The position numbers and the translations under genes were made by a program. From the NCBI RefSeq assembly GCF_003945765.1, contig NZ_CP027712.1, positions 1,984,001-2,048,000 of the forward strand: 64,000 bases of DNA. Reading direction: 5' to 3'. Positions 63,950-64,000 of this stretch are shown here, in pieces; within the stretch, counting starts at the first letter, position 1, and every line of letters starts with the position of its first letter. Source of the stretch: Pseudomonas chlororaphis subsp. chlororaphis. Its GTDB lineage: Bacteria; Pseudomonadota; Gammaproteobacteria; Pseudomonadales; Pseudomonadaceae. The notes under the pieces are model-generated. The model was not told the DNA's origin, ran no database searches, and saw only the letters and a list, made by a program, of their open reading frames with translations.

Positions 63950-64000
63950 TCGTCATCCACAAGAATAAAATGCCGGTGAAATCGAGTGCAGCGTCATGAC

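Overview
The window is a contiguous piece of a Pseudomonas chromosome, most likely the P. fluorescens group. I infer this from high GC, the gene order murB...rne-rluC-sppA-maf-yceD-rpmF-plsX-fabD-fabG-acpP-fabF-pabC-mltG-tmk-holB-tatD, which I know from P. aeruginosa PAO1, and REP/REPIN-type repeats typical of the group. No rRNA, tRNA, CRISPR array, prophage or intact insertion sequence was seen.

Region by region. 1-7.2 kb: end of a LysR regulator, a small conserved protein, the fatty-acid oxidation enzyme FadE, a transglutaminase-like protein, a glutathione S-transferase and a two-gene ABC-2 exporter. 7.2-14.7 kb: DUF2062 protein, then a tightly coupled envelope operon comEC-exbB-exbD-lpxK-ycaR-kdsB-ptpA-murB. 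14.9-19.3 kb: a molybdenum hydroxylase (2Fe-2S subunit plus Tat-exported Mo subunit) with XdhC- and MobA-like maturation genes; these sit between murB and rne, which are adjacent in PAO1. 19.4-36.6 kb: rne with a long leader, rluC, a HAD phosphatase, sppA, maf, then the ribosome/fatty-acid run yceD to fabF and the pabC-mltG-tmk-holB-tatD run. 36.6-36.74 kb: a small RNA on the minus strand that fits RgsA, carrying an antisense match to the acpP ribosome binding site of this same window.

36.8-45.5 kb: aminotransferase, TetR regulator, MoaA paralogue, a lipoprotein, a DUF1285 protein, and a four-gene operon (GntR regulator, ADP-ribosylglycohydrolase, NCS1 permease, PfkB kinase) that resembles E. 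coli yegTUVW with a different transporter; its substrate is unknown and it is the best candidate here for undescribed metabolism. 45.6-50.3 kb: accessory small genes, including a truncated MFS/foreign-tail fusion, repeat elements and a 0.84-kb stretch without a convincing gene. 50.3-55.4 kb: a D-galactonate operon dgoK-dgoA-dgoD-transporter-iclR with a perfect palindrome upstream. 55.5-57.6 kb: a zinc alcohol dehydrogenase and a divergent AraC regulator. 57.8-61.7 kb: the ETF dehydrogenase and the divergent etfBA pair, which carry electrons from acyl-CoA dehydrogenases to ubiquinone; a PsrA-type box lies next to the ETF dehydrogenase promoter. FadE at the other end uses ETF-type acceptors, so the window holds both ends of that electron path. 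61.8-63.8 kb: a periplasmic binding protein and two envelope lipoproteins, then possible regulator sites at the right edge.
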